Assembly (NCBI GenBank): GCA_963930775.1
Contig: OZ005706.1
Coordinates: 806,001-870,000 of the forward strand
DNA from: Cliona cf. orientalis
Lineage: Eukaryota; Porifera; Demospongiae; Clionaida; Clionaidae
DNA: 64,000 bases
Direction: 5' to 3'
The notes under the pieces are model-generated. The model worked only from the letters and a program-made list of their open reading frames with translations. It ran no database searches and was not told the DNA's origin. Numbering within the stretch: position 1 is the first letter of the stretch; each line of letters opens with the position of its first letter. A program made the translations under genes and the position numbers. Shown here piece after piece: positions 14,001-25,219 of the stretch.

Positions 14001-17000
14001 TGTAGTAGCCACTTTTCTCCTCACCCTAAAATATGCATGTAGCTGTCTCCAAACATGGAGGGGGAGCATCCCTCTGATGTCCACTTTATCAAAACTGATC
14101 TCCCTGTACCACTAGTAAATATTTATTCTGTAGCTGGGGGTGAGCAAGTGATAAGATAGTCTTCCTGTTTGGGCTCCACCAGTTGGTGAAATCACGTCCT
14201 ATCATTGCACAGTCTTCTTGGTGTGTGTGGCAATGAATTTTTAATAGTACTAGTGTGGGCAGGACATACTGTGTAGAGGAACAGGAAGGAGAACTGAGCT
14301 AAATAGATACTTGGTCTGGTGGCAGGAGTGGGTACTAATCCTTGATGGTGGAAGAGGATGAATTTGCTGGTCTAAAATTACTCGGCTTTAATTTTGCCTG
14401 ATCATCTCCCTTCTGATTGTAGAAGGGGATTTTCTCTTCTAAACAAACACATCCACAAACACCCAAGTATATATGCAGGCTATAGCTACATACTTGTTAG
14501 GAATTCTTCCTGTCCTGGGCTTAGGTACATGTAGCTCCGTAGCTAGCTATGTAGGTAGGTGGGGAGAGCTAGATTTGGTAGATGGCTGCACGCTTCCCAC
14601 TTTGTTCTTTTACAAGCTCTTACTGGGCTTCCTTCAGTGCATATAGCTATGTTATGGTATGCATATAAGTAGCATCGTGCATATGGCAGCCTAGGTTCTG
14701 TGGTCTGTCTGTGGTGAGGCCTATCAAACATACTAAGCTGCTCTCTTGGTTCAACTGTGCTTTGCAGATCATTTGTCTAGGAGTTAGTGAATGGCACCAT
14801 AATGAATCTGACATCCTTTAATTATGAAAGAGCCACTGCCTATTTACCCTAAGCTAGTCAACTGACCTACAAAACACAGTCTTATATTATAGCCTAGGTC
14901 TGCCAGTGTATTTACTAGCCAGCAGGATGTTGAATTGTAGCAAGACTGACTTCCCCTGGTTATACCCTGGAGCTATTGTGGGTGACCCGCATGCATGTAT
15001 GTAGGATGTAGAGTGTGTCACTGTATAAACTGTGTAGTACTGAGTACTTGCCAGGTGTGTTTCGTAAATTAAGAGTTGAACATAACAGTCATTGAGTCGA
15101 GCTGGCCTTGCAAATTGTTGTGATCAACATAACAAAATTTAATTAATAGTATGCACATCACAGGCAAAAAAATATCGAAAAAATGATATTGTGGTAAGTC
15201 ATATCTACCTATACCCCTGAAAATGTCACCTTATGGCTATGACACGATATGTGGTACTCCAGACACACACCCTGGATGACATGCACGTTCTAACAGCTAG
15301 TAAATTCAGTTACGCCAGGCAACACTTGTTTATCTATCTCTCTCTTGTGGTTTGAGATCATTAACCCAACTCTGGTGAACTCTGACCCCCAGCGGTGCTG
15401 CTGCATGCAGCTGTTAGCTATTATAGTGCATGCACATGTTGCAATACTGCACTGTGCACTGTGCTGTGCTGCTGACTTGCATGTGGCCCTCCTGCAAATT
15501 TCAGGTAAGTCTATGCTAGAGTGAAATCTAGGTTAGGGGGAGACCCCCTGGAAATTGATGAATTAGATTAATAGATCCCCCCATACCATGGAGTTAATAT
15601 TCATATGTTGATCATGAAACAACTTTTAAAATTCCCAGTAAATGCATGTTAGTTGGCCTTAATATTAAGCCAGGCATGCAGCTGTTTGCCTGTCTCCATG
15701 CATGTAAATTGCACAGGTCAGCCAAAAATTAGGCTTGGTGTCAACACAGTAAGCACATTTAGTGTCAAATAAGGCAAGGCAAAGTGCACTCGCCTTCCTT
15801 CACTAATGTGGACAGTTCCTTCCACTAATTTTGCCAACCTGTGAGTAGCTAAATGATTTTCAGTTTAATTTCTCAACCACCAAGGTCGTTGGCCCCACCA
15901 ACCATAGTATGGAGTACATACATGCATGCTTGCGGCAATGTTCATGGCTACTAGACACAGCATATTATGTACATGAGTGTGTATATATCTACACGCAGCG
16001 GCCTTGCCTGGGAGCTCCCTAAGTGGCTACGGTGATGTGTACCCATGGAGTGTTGCAACTGCAGGTGTCTAGTTTTCAGTCAATGCAATGCATGTGTGTA
16101 GACTAGCCCTGGCCCTGATGAAAGTGGCTGGCTGTGCATCCACATACACACCTAGTATACTATAGGCAGTACTGGACCTTCTTTAATTTGCACTTTGTGT
16201 CCAACTGCTATTAATTTGGTTATAGCCATCATATTATGGTGGCGTGTTTGTGGGTAGTTCTATAGACCCTAGTAAGGTGTACCCCCTTTTTTAGTATACT
16301 ATATAGCCGCCTATCCTATAATAGCCGGTGACTTATAACCTGAGACATAACTCCCCATCATGCACACTTCCCGTACGCACGTACGTGACCTACGAAGCGA
16401 ATACTATGCGGTGTGTGCACATGCACTTCCCGTATGCACGTGCGTGACCTTCGGAGCAAATACTATGCGGTGTGTGTGGCCCTCAGTTGATGACGGTATA
16501 TATAAAATGTTCCGTTTCAACTGCTGATTTATATGCCAAATATGTAAGATTTACGTGAAATAGTTGCACTTGAATGTCCGTATATATAATATTATTATGG
16601 AGAGGGAGGAAGGGAATTGGAAAGAAATGCCTTTTTTCTTTGCCGGGATTCTCAGATTTTTTGACGTGTTTGGTATTGCGTGATGGTCTACGTACGTGTC
16701 CGTCAACAATCGATCATGCCCTAGCTGTTTTTTGTAATTTCTGTCATTGAATATTCCAAAAATAGGTTTTTTCTGTCATTGAATATTATCAAAATAGGGC
16801 TAAGCTGCGCCGAGATCAACCTATGTTCGCCATATATGAGTAGAGGAATCTTAATCAGAACTGTCAATTTGGAATTCTTTTCCATCCGGGCAGAATCAGC
16901 TGGAAGTTTGGGGTAATCAATATGAGATACTATATCGCTGGAAACTGATATCTCGTGTGTACGCTATATATTATGATATTAATATTATACTGAGATATTT

Positions 17001-20000
17001 TGAGGTAACCTTTCTCCAGTTTCCCTCTGCACACGTTTGGAACTATCGTGCTCGGCTTTTAGGGTAGTGAATTGGGGGATTGAATTATGGAGCTTGTGTA
17101 ACTTATACTCTGTTGGTGTCTTGGTTCATGATCAATGATGTAGAATGATGCAAATCAAATAATATGTGCATGACTGTACTAGCTTATAGCGCATATACCG
17201 GATACATATTTATTATAATATATCATTTACATACATACATAATATTATTACGTGCATGGCTGTGTAGTTAGAGGATGGCTGAATATGTAATTATGAACGG
17301 GCGAAAACAAAAGTGACTGACACATGTGAACTCACATGGGCACACACACTCACTCATCTTGTTATAGAGCTTCAGGCCGGGCAGTCTTTATAGTCTAGTA
17401 TAGTACTACACTTCCCGGTGATTTTTACTCCATTTGTGCAGTTTCTGAGTAGAAGGAACCTGTGTGCATGCATGCATGCACGAGTAGCTTTGATTCTCGA
17501 TCCCTTTGTGAGGGAAATAATAATTATTACTGTGAGATATGGAGAGAGAGAGTGGGAAGGAGGGAGAGAGAGGGAGGGATAGAAGGAGAGAGAGAGAAAG
17601 AGAAAGAGAGAGAGAGAGCGAACTGTACAGTTAGAATTTTAAGAGGTACTTGAATTGTGTGTGAGTATATCAGAATCTGGTGTGTGTGTGTACGTACATG
17701 TATATCGGTCAAAGTGTTGATATCTGCTCTCTTTTGTTTGTTTCACTTGAGCCGTCCTATCCATCACACTGTTTGCTGTTGTCTGCTGAACTGCTGTCAT
17801 ACGTATTATTATTGCACAGTACAGAGAAGATGTGATAAGTGGCTTGATTGCAAAGTTTTTCCAAAACTCTCTGTAACTCTCCAGTGTGTTCAAATATTCC
17901 GCAGTCTTCTTGGCATTTTATATGCCAACCTTGCCACCTCAGCACTCCCACATACACAACAATATACTGCTGCACTTTGCGTGTGTCATGTATACATAAT
18001 ATGTATAGATGTGTACATGAACAATAGCCAGCGTATTGCACACCTAATAAAAAGTGCTTTGAAATCGAAATGGCTTCCCCACTGTTGGAGAAAATCACTG
18101 CTCATTTGGTTATTATTTGACAGCGATGCCGAAATGATGATAGAACCCACTGGAGTGTATTATTCTTATTGTACTTAGTTGTATATCTTAAGCTGTATAC
18201 TGTCAAGAGCTTATAGACCCCATATACGAAAAGTAACTTACGTAGGAGATGCGATGTTTCTTTGGCTGCTGTTGTCGTGGGTAGATTGAAGTGTGTGCAT
18301 TCGCTCGCTTTGCACCAATTTTCGGCCATTAATTTTGCATCTGTGTGTGTGGGGGAGAGAGTTAGGGGTTGGGGATATATGGGGGGGGGGGGGGGGGGGG
18401 GGAGGGGAGGAACTGTCATATCCTGCTGTATATATTTGTATAGTTAGGCAAAGGGTTTTGAACTGTGCACACCATAATATCATGCTGAGTAATGAAGTCC
18501 CACTGCACCAAGCCCCCCACAGACTAAACAATGTTTTTAGTTTTGGTGTGTAATGCTGCAACTGTTTTCAGTTGGAAGCCACTGAAATGGGAATTTTTAT
18601 TAGCATTACTGGGATAGCTCACAGAAGCCTTTATTTGGAGTGTGAGTGCATGTACGTGTGTGTGTGATCATCTATCTCTCTCTGTCTCCCCCCCTCTCTC
18701 TCTCTGAGAGCTAGCGTATTTATTTATATGCACACCCATCCACCCAGTCTATATAATATATATACCCCACCACCCCGGAGAAAGTTTGTCCGCTTCCTAA
18801 TAAGGAAAGCTTGGTGCAGAGGAAGGACACCTAATATGTCTGGGGAGCTCCGATAATTCAATTAATTTCTTCCTTCAAACTTTACAAGTGTCCACTCTAG
18901 TGCAGTACTTGTTTGCGTTCAGCACACACTAATCCCGTTTGATTCCAGCTCACTTACATGCTCACATAACTGGAGCGTTTTCCAGCCAATATTTCAACAA
19001 CTGGAATGCCTTTGATGTGGTCTCAAGTCTATCGCATTACTAGTAGAGTTCACAGGCACCTGCTTCCTGTAGCTCTCCCTTCCATGAGCCAGCCTCTAGC
19101 CAAAGCAACATTCCTTAATCATATTTATACCAACGCTACAACTAATAGGTCACCAAATCAGATTAGAGCCTGACCCCTACCCCCCCCCCTACTGACCTCT
19201 ACCTCTAGCCCTAGGTGGGCCGTGGTGGCTAACCAACTTGGCCCCATGGTGACCTCCCCCCTCCCTCTCCCTGTACATGTGGATAACTCTATCGGACCAG
19301 TTATCTGACCTCGGGAACAATTATACCACAGTCTCCAGCTAGCTAGCCTGAGCCAATAAGCCTCTGCAGGGGACCTACCTACATGCTATCCTGCACGTGC
19401 AAGTATAATAGTAAGGCCTGGTATATGCATATTAATTATTAATTTTGTGCTATAGTTTATTGTACTTTTACTGCTGGGGGGGGGGGGGGGGGGGGGAGGG
19501 GGGGAGGAGGTGTGGTGGATGGCTATGCTGACCATGCCCAGGATAGAGATAGCCACAATTAGGCTCCCCGCTGTCTCCTGGGGCTGACCAAAGCTTTGGC
19601 TGGTAAAACCCCCTAAGTGGTCAGGCCATGGCTGACAGCCTTATCATATCAATAATGGTCTGTATTATTGCAGCATTATCTTGTGGTGAGCCATAGCAAG
19701 TGCCAGCTAGCTACTAGCTATAGCTATAATAATTATAGCAGTAGGCAGACTGGGTTCTTGTCAATTAAGAGATTTTGTATGGTTGGCCACATTCCTTGTA
19801 CACCTGCCTGCTAAATGAGGGAATTATGGAAGCCTGTGAGCTTTCACCCTTATAGTATACTAGCTCTCCATAAATTCTTTGTGGCCTGGTGTCATATAAC
19901 CAACCATGCAGCCCCCCTCCCCTCCCCCCTCCCCCCTTTGGACAAGACCTTTTAAATTTGCAATACGTGAATAGTAACATGTACCATAATATTATTATAA

Positions 20001-21397
20001 ACACGCTGAGTCTCTGGAATGGGGAATCGACTTTTGCCATGCAGTGTGTATTATAATAATTATTCGTAGCTAAGATTGTGGACAGTATGATTCCTCACAA
20101 GTTATGGAAATTGATTGAACCGATATTTTCCATAATGGGATGTGTCACCTCGCTGACTTCAGTGACACGTGTGATTGTGGCCCAACTCATGATAATAATT
20201 ATGTTCGGCAAAAAGTGTGTGTGGGGTAAGGAAATGTAAACTTTCAAAGCGGGACATCCTTTCCGCACATTAATTTTATTCTTTCTCACGCTGCACATGT
20301 ATGGATTTTGGTGGCGCCAGTCTCTATTGTAGCTGTGGGTCCTGTGTTTGATGATATTATGCACCCTTGACTCTGACGATGCAATAGTAAGGATGCGAAA
20401 TATCTCTTGCTGGCTCAACTTGACTCCACATGACCTCTTCCTCAGGGAGATAAGTTTTGCATCCTTTTTATAGTGAAACTGCACACACTGGAGTAGGTAG
20501 GGAGATAGGATACAAGCAGGGCTCAATTAGGGTGGCTTTGGTGTACTTACTTCATTGCTCACTTATGCTGTAGGCTGCAAATTTTTTTATGAACTCTGGT
20601 AGTGATTTGTACGTATGTGCCTTATTGGCAAAACGCAGAGATTCATATATCTGCGTATATATCAAGTACGTCATTAGGCTGTAGTGAATTTCTTTAACTC
20701 TAGTGGCAAACATGGTGATGTAAATCAAGCCTATGAATATACTTAAGTGGGATAATGAATACCTCATATACTTACTTGTTTATGTCATGAAGATCCATAT
20801 ATAGCATCTAGATTGTATAATAACACAGTGGTGTATCTAGCTAGTCAACATGCTATACATAAATATACTACGTAATTCACCTACTTTATTGTCCTTTTTT
20901 ATTTCTCTTTTAAATCAAAAAGAGAACATAATATTATAACTACACACACTCCTACACACTATAATAATAATAATAGTATTATATGTTCATCTCCTGCAGT
21001 GCACATGCACCTCCACACCTCCTTGCGACCACCATCAGTGTGGCCATCGCTAGACAAAATATTGATGCAATAAATTTCATAACCAAATTCACCCCCCAAG
21101 TGCAGTGTGTGATAACCTACATGCATACGTATATGTATGGAGTACGTTTTTTTTCTTCAGATACTAAAATACGTATGGTGGCGTTGCTCTAGATCTGTGC
21201 TCAGTATTTCTGGAGAATGTTGGTTGATAATGGCTGTGTACGGGTGGTAGTTGTGCACTGAGGGTGTGTGTTCCTTTGTCTGTTTGCAGTGATAAGAGGT
21301 GTTGGGGAAAAAAGGGCTTCCATACTTTTGATTGCAGATCAATTACCTTTGCTCTGCGCGAGTGTGATATGTATCACATAGTGGGGTGATAGATGGG

Positions 21398-21431
<34 letters not shown>

Positions 21432-22494
21432 AGGGGAGGAAAGAGGGGGAGGGAGAAATTATTCAATCAGAAAGTGAGCAACTGAGCAAGCAGCCAAGTA
21501 GCTACGTATCCTTGAGTAGGAGCAAAATGAAAAAAAAAAGATCGAGGAAGTTAATGTATACAAAATGTGCAATATGCATCCCACATACCATTGACTATTG
21601 AATTTGTCGCGATGGACTGCCAAATTCGGTCGTCCTTTTGCCAATTTGGTTGTGAAGTAATTGTCGTTTGCTATGAAACGGGAGGGAGGACAATACGTCG
21701 GCGCCATGCCTACCTCCACTAGCCCTCCCCGCGGTCCAAGCCACAACCGTGGTACCATTTTACCATCACCTCTTTATCGAGCTTATTGGATAATGCAGGT
21801 TCATTCTGGTGGTTTGCGCTGCAAGCCACTGATGCATTAGGCCACCATTGCCTGCATGACCGTTTTTGGCAGTCGCCTTTGGAAAGGCAAGACGTTATAG
21901 TTTAGCAAAAAATTAACGTTGCGGTTGAAATTTATTCAGCTCGGGTGCCATATCTTGCAGATGGCTATTGGACTCTTTGCTTATTAGGAGCATAAAATCA
22001 TACATAGGCAGACAAGTTGCTATCACCCTCAGCCTTGTGTACTTATTTATGGAGTGTCCCATATACACAGTTCTATGTCCTTGCAAATGTGTGTCCTTAA
22101 TTTTAAGTGTCATATAAGCAGTGTGTTTATCTGTGTTAACTTTGTGTGTGTGCAGGTCAATCAAAAGCTGTGCATGAGAAAACATTACATTTAGAGGATC
22201 TGCTGGAGCTACAGCACTTACGAGATCCGGTAAGCTCAATTAAGACCAGAATATGTTCAGTTTTTTTTCTGTTTTGGTGGGCTTTTTTTCAAGTATGCAT
22301 CGTTGTGGTGATTGTATGCACACAGAATGTAATTTAAGAAGGCTTAGCCAAGCTTGTTGATAGTCTGGTATATGAAGCATCTCTGCTATGGGCACAACTT
22401 AGTATTTTGTGACCACACAGACTGCACCTCTTAGACAACATGTTATGTGCGTTCTCGATTATTTACCTCTCTCCCTCCCTCTCCCTCTCCCTCC

Positions 22495-22580
<86 letters not shown>

Positions 22581-22739
22581 CAGGTGATTGACATGGAAGG
22601 AATTGTGATTCTAAACGTAAGAAGAACACTGCTGATGCTCAATCGATACTTCATTCGACGAGACTCTGGCTCCCATCGTCCTGTCAGTCGACATTTTTCA
22701 GCTCCCGCTCTGACTTCTCTGAACACTGGCAAAAGTTAA
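1149..22739 (+). CDS. IQGAP-like protein, C-terminal RGC domain (5' end outside window)
   Basis: Five exons were recognised: 1149-1186, 1312-1415, 1586-1656, 22156-22229 and 22584-22739 (stop TAA). Phases agree across all four introns (0, 2, 1, 0). The joined protein reads like the RasGAP C-terminal (RGC) domain that ends IQGAP scaffold proteins. It has LEKEGVILE where IQGAP has LHEKGVLLEI, a beta-rich stretch ending MMYKG like AKFMGV, LHLEDLLELQHL like LHYQDLLQLQYE, and VRRTLLMLNRYFI like VNVNLLIFLLNKKF. In IQGAPs this region follows the GAP-related domain that binds Cdc42/Rac1, and it supports cortical actin and junction scaffolding. The tail after the conserved end is about 25 residues longer, with Ser and Arg. 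The first exon (1149) is the least certain because it is short. The striking oddity is the 20.5 kb intron between 1656 and 22156. An AATAAA at 23391-23396 could be the poly(A) signal. Confidence 0.85.
2737..2830. repeat. poly-C run followed by CT microsatellite
   Basis: An 18-base C run at 2737-2754 is followed by about 75 bases of CT-rich simple repeat, and then by a short TA repeat near 2850-2862. It lies early in the large IQGAP intron and has no coding potential. Confidence 0.9.
11728..11806 (-). repeat. tRNA-like relic (possible SINE head)
   Basis: Read on the minus strand, this stretch has a box-A-like TAGTGCAGAGGGTTAATAAG and, about 40 bases later, a box-B-like GTTCAGATCCC in the right order and spacing for a tRNA or a tRNA-derived SINE head. 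The acceptor stem does not pair well, and I cannot assign an anticodon with confidence. It is more likely a tRNA pseudogene or SINE fragment than a working tRNA gene. Confidence 0.35.
12194..12207. promoter_or_regulatory. RFX/X-box-like motif inside the IQGAP intron
   Basis: The 14-mer GGTTGCTAGGTGAC at this position is one base from a standard X-box (RGTTGCTAGGYAAC type), the site bound by RFX factors. It is followed by ACGACGTAGTGAC, which is CRE-like. The block at about 12120-12310 has fewer simple repeats than its surroundings, which fits a candidate enhancer. This rests on the motif alone. Confidence 0.25.
16362..16478. repeat. tandem duplication, two copies of about 59 bp
   Basis: Two adjacent copies run from 16362 and 16421. 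Each has the order CACTTCCCGT, GCACGT, CGTGACCT, then ATACTATGCGGTGTGTG, with a few substitutions. A second small duplication, TTCTGTCATTGAATATT repeated with a 32-base period, lies at 16739-16798. Confidence 0.8.
18381..18402. repeat. 22-base G homopolymer
   Basis: An uninterrupted run of 22 G is followed by AGGGGAGG. A run this long can form G-quadruplexes or triplexes and is prone to length errors in sequencing. Confidence 0.85.
19476..19503. repeat. 21-base G homopolymer with G-rich extension
   Basis: There are 21 G in a row at 19476-19496, then AGGGGGGG. It lies in the IQGAP intron. As with the other G/C runs here, the exact length may be an assembly estimate. Confidence 0.85.
22467..22583 (+). 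repeat. CT microsatellite serving as polypyrimidine tract of the last IQGAP exon
   Basis: About 110 bases of almost pure CT dinucleotides run directly into the acceptor CTCCTCCAG at 22575-22583, and the terminal coding exon starts at 22584. The repeat therefore takes the place of the polypyrimidine tract. Confidence 0.9.
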
Positions 22740-23724
22740 GAAGCAGTTTATAATATTATATTATTACAAATTTTTTTCCTCCAGTTGATCATTGTTTTGT
22801 GGTTAATTTTTTTTATTCACCATCGTTTTTCAGAGTGTTCAGTTTTTTTTCATCTCCCTCTCTCTCCATCTCTCTCTCTCACTCTTTTCCTCTCAATCTA
22901 CCATTCAATGGACAGTGAACGTATACATAACGTTATTTGAATTTTTTATTGCACCATATTGTGACCATATTATGTTCTTTAGCATAATAGTATTATTATA
23001 CTTTGTCCTCCAAGTATTAATTGATTAATTGATCATATCTGAAAGTTGTGTTTTTTTTTTATCTATCTATATTCTGTTTGATGGAAGGATATGGAATTGT
23101 TTAATGTCTGAAATGTCCTTTGCATGATGCTCTGTCTTGTACTATTGCTAACGTGCTCACTGAAGAACGCTTTTTATTTGTGAATCAACAGTTCCACTGT
23201 CTCTTGCACGTATTAAACGGACCAAAGGCTGCACGTACAAAGGATGCGAATCGGTGACAAACAAGACTCTTGATTGAGGTTAACTTTAACACCCAATTAG
23301 CAGCCCATGTATATATCAATCCTAGGCGTGGATGGGTGCAACATGCACAACAATAATAATATATTATTCTGCATGCATGCACAATGGAGAAATAAATTTG
23401 TGTCTGGCATTTGCTCCTGTAATAATTATTGCATGGCTGAACTAAAACTTTCATATGCATGCATGCGCTGTATAATTATATTCCTAGAGTAGCTATATAT
23501 ATAGCTGCAAACACGCTTGGCAGTTTCCTGCGGTAGCTAACTTGGGGCACTGTACACGTAAGTACGTACATGTGTTATCTGCGCGTATCTCATATCGCAG
23601 TAATACGACACCCGTGGCGTGGGCGTAGAGCAAGCCTAGCTAGCGTAGCGTTACGCGCATATTCAATAATATTCATGATCTGATCGATTAGTGTTGCCTA
23701 CATCCGGAAATGGGAAATGTTGTC
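22740..23724 (+). other. IQGAP 3' UTR and SoxB upstream region
   Basis: No ORF here is convincing. An AATAAA at 23391-23396, about 650 bases after the IQGAP stop, is the best poly(A) signal I see. The last 200 bases before the SoxB TATA box are less repetitive. They contain ACATCCGGAAATG (an ETS-like CCGGAA core) near 23700-23712 and homeobox-like GATTAG near 23687. Confidence 0.5.
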
Positions 23725-23731
23725 TATAAAA
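23725..23731 (+). promoter_or_regulatory. TATA box of the SoxB gene
   Basis: TATAAAA lies 241 bases before the SoxB start codon. A start site about 30 bases downstream would give a 5' leader of roughly 215 bases, all of it free of in-frame coding signal. This is the only clear TATA-type promoter in the window. Confidence 0.6.
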
Positions 23732-23971
23732 TGCAGCTAGATTGCTGCAAAGGACCTAAACGGATAGCGAAAAGACTCGGTCGTGGACAGATTGTAAACT
23801 GACTGATCTGCACGTTTAAAAACTGCAACCATCCTTGTTTCTCTATCTCTCTCCTATCCATCCATAGCAGCACTAAGTTGCTATCTTGTGTGTTATCCCT
23901 TTGAGACCAAAAACAGTTGACATTTCTCTCTAACTTGGCGAGGAATTTCCAACCTGGAACGAAGAATAGCA

Positions 23972-25219
23972 ATGCACGACGTCATGTCTCTACCGAATGG
24001 TCACCCTGCGCAGTACACCAGCTGCTACTCGATCGGTATGCCGCCAGTTGCAGTGCAGCAGCACGGCCGCCATTCGCCCAACAGCGAGGACGATGATGAC
24101 AAAGTGAAGAGACCGATGAACGCATTCATGGTGTGGTCGCGCAAGATGAGGAAAAAGATTGCAGACGAGAACCCGAAGATGCACAACTCGGAGATCAGCA
24201 AGCGACTGGGCACGCAGTGGAAGGCGCTGACAGACGAGGAGAAGAGGCCCTACATCGACGAGGCGAAGCGACTCAGAGAGGCTCACATGAAGAAACACCC
24301 CAACTACAAGTACAAGCCAAAGAGAAAGAAGCCGCAGCCTATCAGAAAGCCTTTCCCCTTGGACATGATGGCCGGATCGCCCTACCACACGCCTGCTTTT
24401 TTTCCAGGACACAGGCCCACCTCGATCCCACAGCTCGCTGCAGGACCTGGCGCACTATCTGCACAAGGTAGACCGCTCTGGACGACTCACAACAGCTACT
24501 ACCCCGCTGGAGCGGGTGCTGTAACCACTCCCTCCCCCGTGGGACCGTACAGCAACGGCTATTCGCTCGGAGGAGCTAGTGTATCAAATCCCTACTACAG
24601 ACCAGCTCCCTATCAGACTTCGTGGGCATCTGGAGTATCGGCGGGAATGGCCACTACTCTCAATCCTAGCGGCGGAGTGAATGGCTACACGATGCCTCAG
24701 GCTACCAGTGCAGGCCTGCACGACTTCGACACTCCATCAGCAGCTGCACACTGTAGCTACGATGAGAGCTTCTCCACTACTACTCTCACTCCCTCCAATC
24801 CGTCCTTCTCTCTACCTTTCAGCAGTGCCTGCACGCCTCCAATGGAGGGATCCACATGCTCAACGTTGGACAGTCCAGTGGGTACCAATTCTCCCGTTGG
24901 CAGTGTGGACTCGTACCAAGGGCCCATTCTTGGAGGAAAAAACCCCGATGACAGCGTAGCGAGCGTCGATTCGAACCAGGAAGATCTGAGCAGCATGATC
25001 AATGTCTATCTGGAACACGATCCTACGGTGCCTGCGGTGCCTGCAAGCGTACTGGAAAATGGGCACGATTCGACGGACCACTTTAAGATGTTGAGTTCCA
25101 ACGTGCCGTGCTCCGACTACGTGAGCAACAGTCCGCCTGTGTTCACTTCAAGTACAGACTCATTGTTGGACTCGACCACAAACGGCAGCACAGTGCCACT
25201 TCAGCATCTCCTTCAATAG
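23972..25219 (+). CDS. SoxB-type HMG-box transcription factor, single exon
   Basis: A 415-residue intronless ORF encodes a sequence-specific DNA-bending transcription factor of the nucleus. Residues about 44-122 form one HMG box that opens with [12 protein letters not shown], the Sox signature. It continues with [14 protein letters not shown] and [12 protein letters not shown], which fit group B better than groups E or F (group F has WAKDERKRLAQQNP). A basic stretch KPKRKKPQ (about 115-122) is a likely nuclear localisation signal. The first 43 residues are acidic just before the box (SEDDDDK). The long tail is rich in Ser, Pro, Thr and Tyr, is low in charge, and looks like a transactivation region. 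The start was chosen because the ATG opens the ORF and lies 241 bases after a TATA box. A likely poly(A) signal AATAAA sits at 25832-25837. GC content and codon use are higher than in the surrounding DNA. Confidence 0.93.
   Translation: MHDVMSLPNGHPAQYTSCYSIGMPPVAVQQHGRHSPNSEDDDDKVKRPMNAFMVWSRKMRKKIADENPKMHNSEISKRLGTQWKALTDEEKRPYIDEAKRLREAHMKKHPNYKYKPKRKKPQPIRKPFPLDMMAGSPYHTPAFFPGHRPTSIPQLAAGPGALSAQGRPLWTTHNSYYPAGAGAVTTPSPVGPYSNGYSLGGASVSNPYYRPAPYQTSWASGVSAGMATTLNPSGGVNGYTMPQATSAGLHDFDTPSAAAHCSYDESFSTTTLTPSNPSFSLPFSSACTPPMEGSTCSTLDSPVGTNSPVGSVDSYQGPILGGKNPDDSVASVDSNQEDLSSMINVYLEHDPTVPAVPASVLENGHDSTDHFKMLSSNVPCSDYVSNSPPVFTSSTDSLLDSTTNGSTVPLQHLLQ

Larger units (their letters stand above)
1657..22155 (+). 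other. 20.5 kb intron of the IQGAP-like gene
   Basis: The donor is G|GTGAGT at 1657 and the acceptor is TGTGTGCAG ending at 22155. Exons on both sides join in phase 1 and continue the RGC domain without a gap. No ORF inside matches a family I know. The longest, 17657-18178 on + (173 codons) and 20095-20526 on - (143 codons), have random-like composition. The intron holds CT/GA microsatellites (about 2720-2830, 5006-5034, 17535-17620, 21401-21430), C or G runs (2737-2754, 5770-5783, 18381-18402, 19476-19496), tandem duplications and a tRNA-like relic, listed separately. Small exon-like islands are noted under findings. Confidence 0.75.

Noticed and set aside
16362..16478. Possible CRISPR-like repeat
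   Set aside because: Only two adjacent copies without spacers, in eukaryotic intronic DNA.
17657..18178. 173-codon plus ORF in the IQGAP intron
   Set aside because: Composition (Cys, Ile and Tyr runs from GT and TA repeats) looks random and no motif was recognised.
20095..20526. 143-codon minus ORF in the IQGAP intron
   Set aside because: No recognisable domain, and no plausible promoter or partner exons.
23990..24412. 140-codon minus-strand ORF across the Sox HMG box
   Set aside because: It is the antisense shadow of the conserved HMG-box coding region; the plus-strand frame is clearly the real one.
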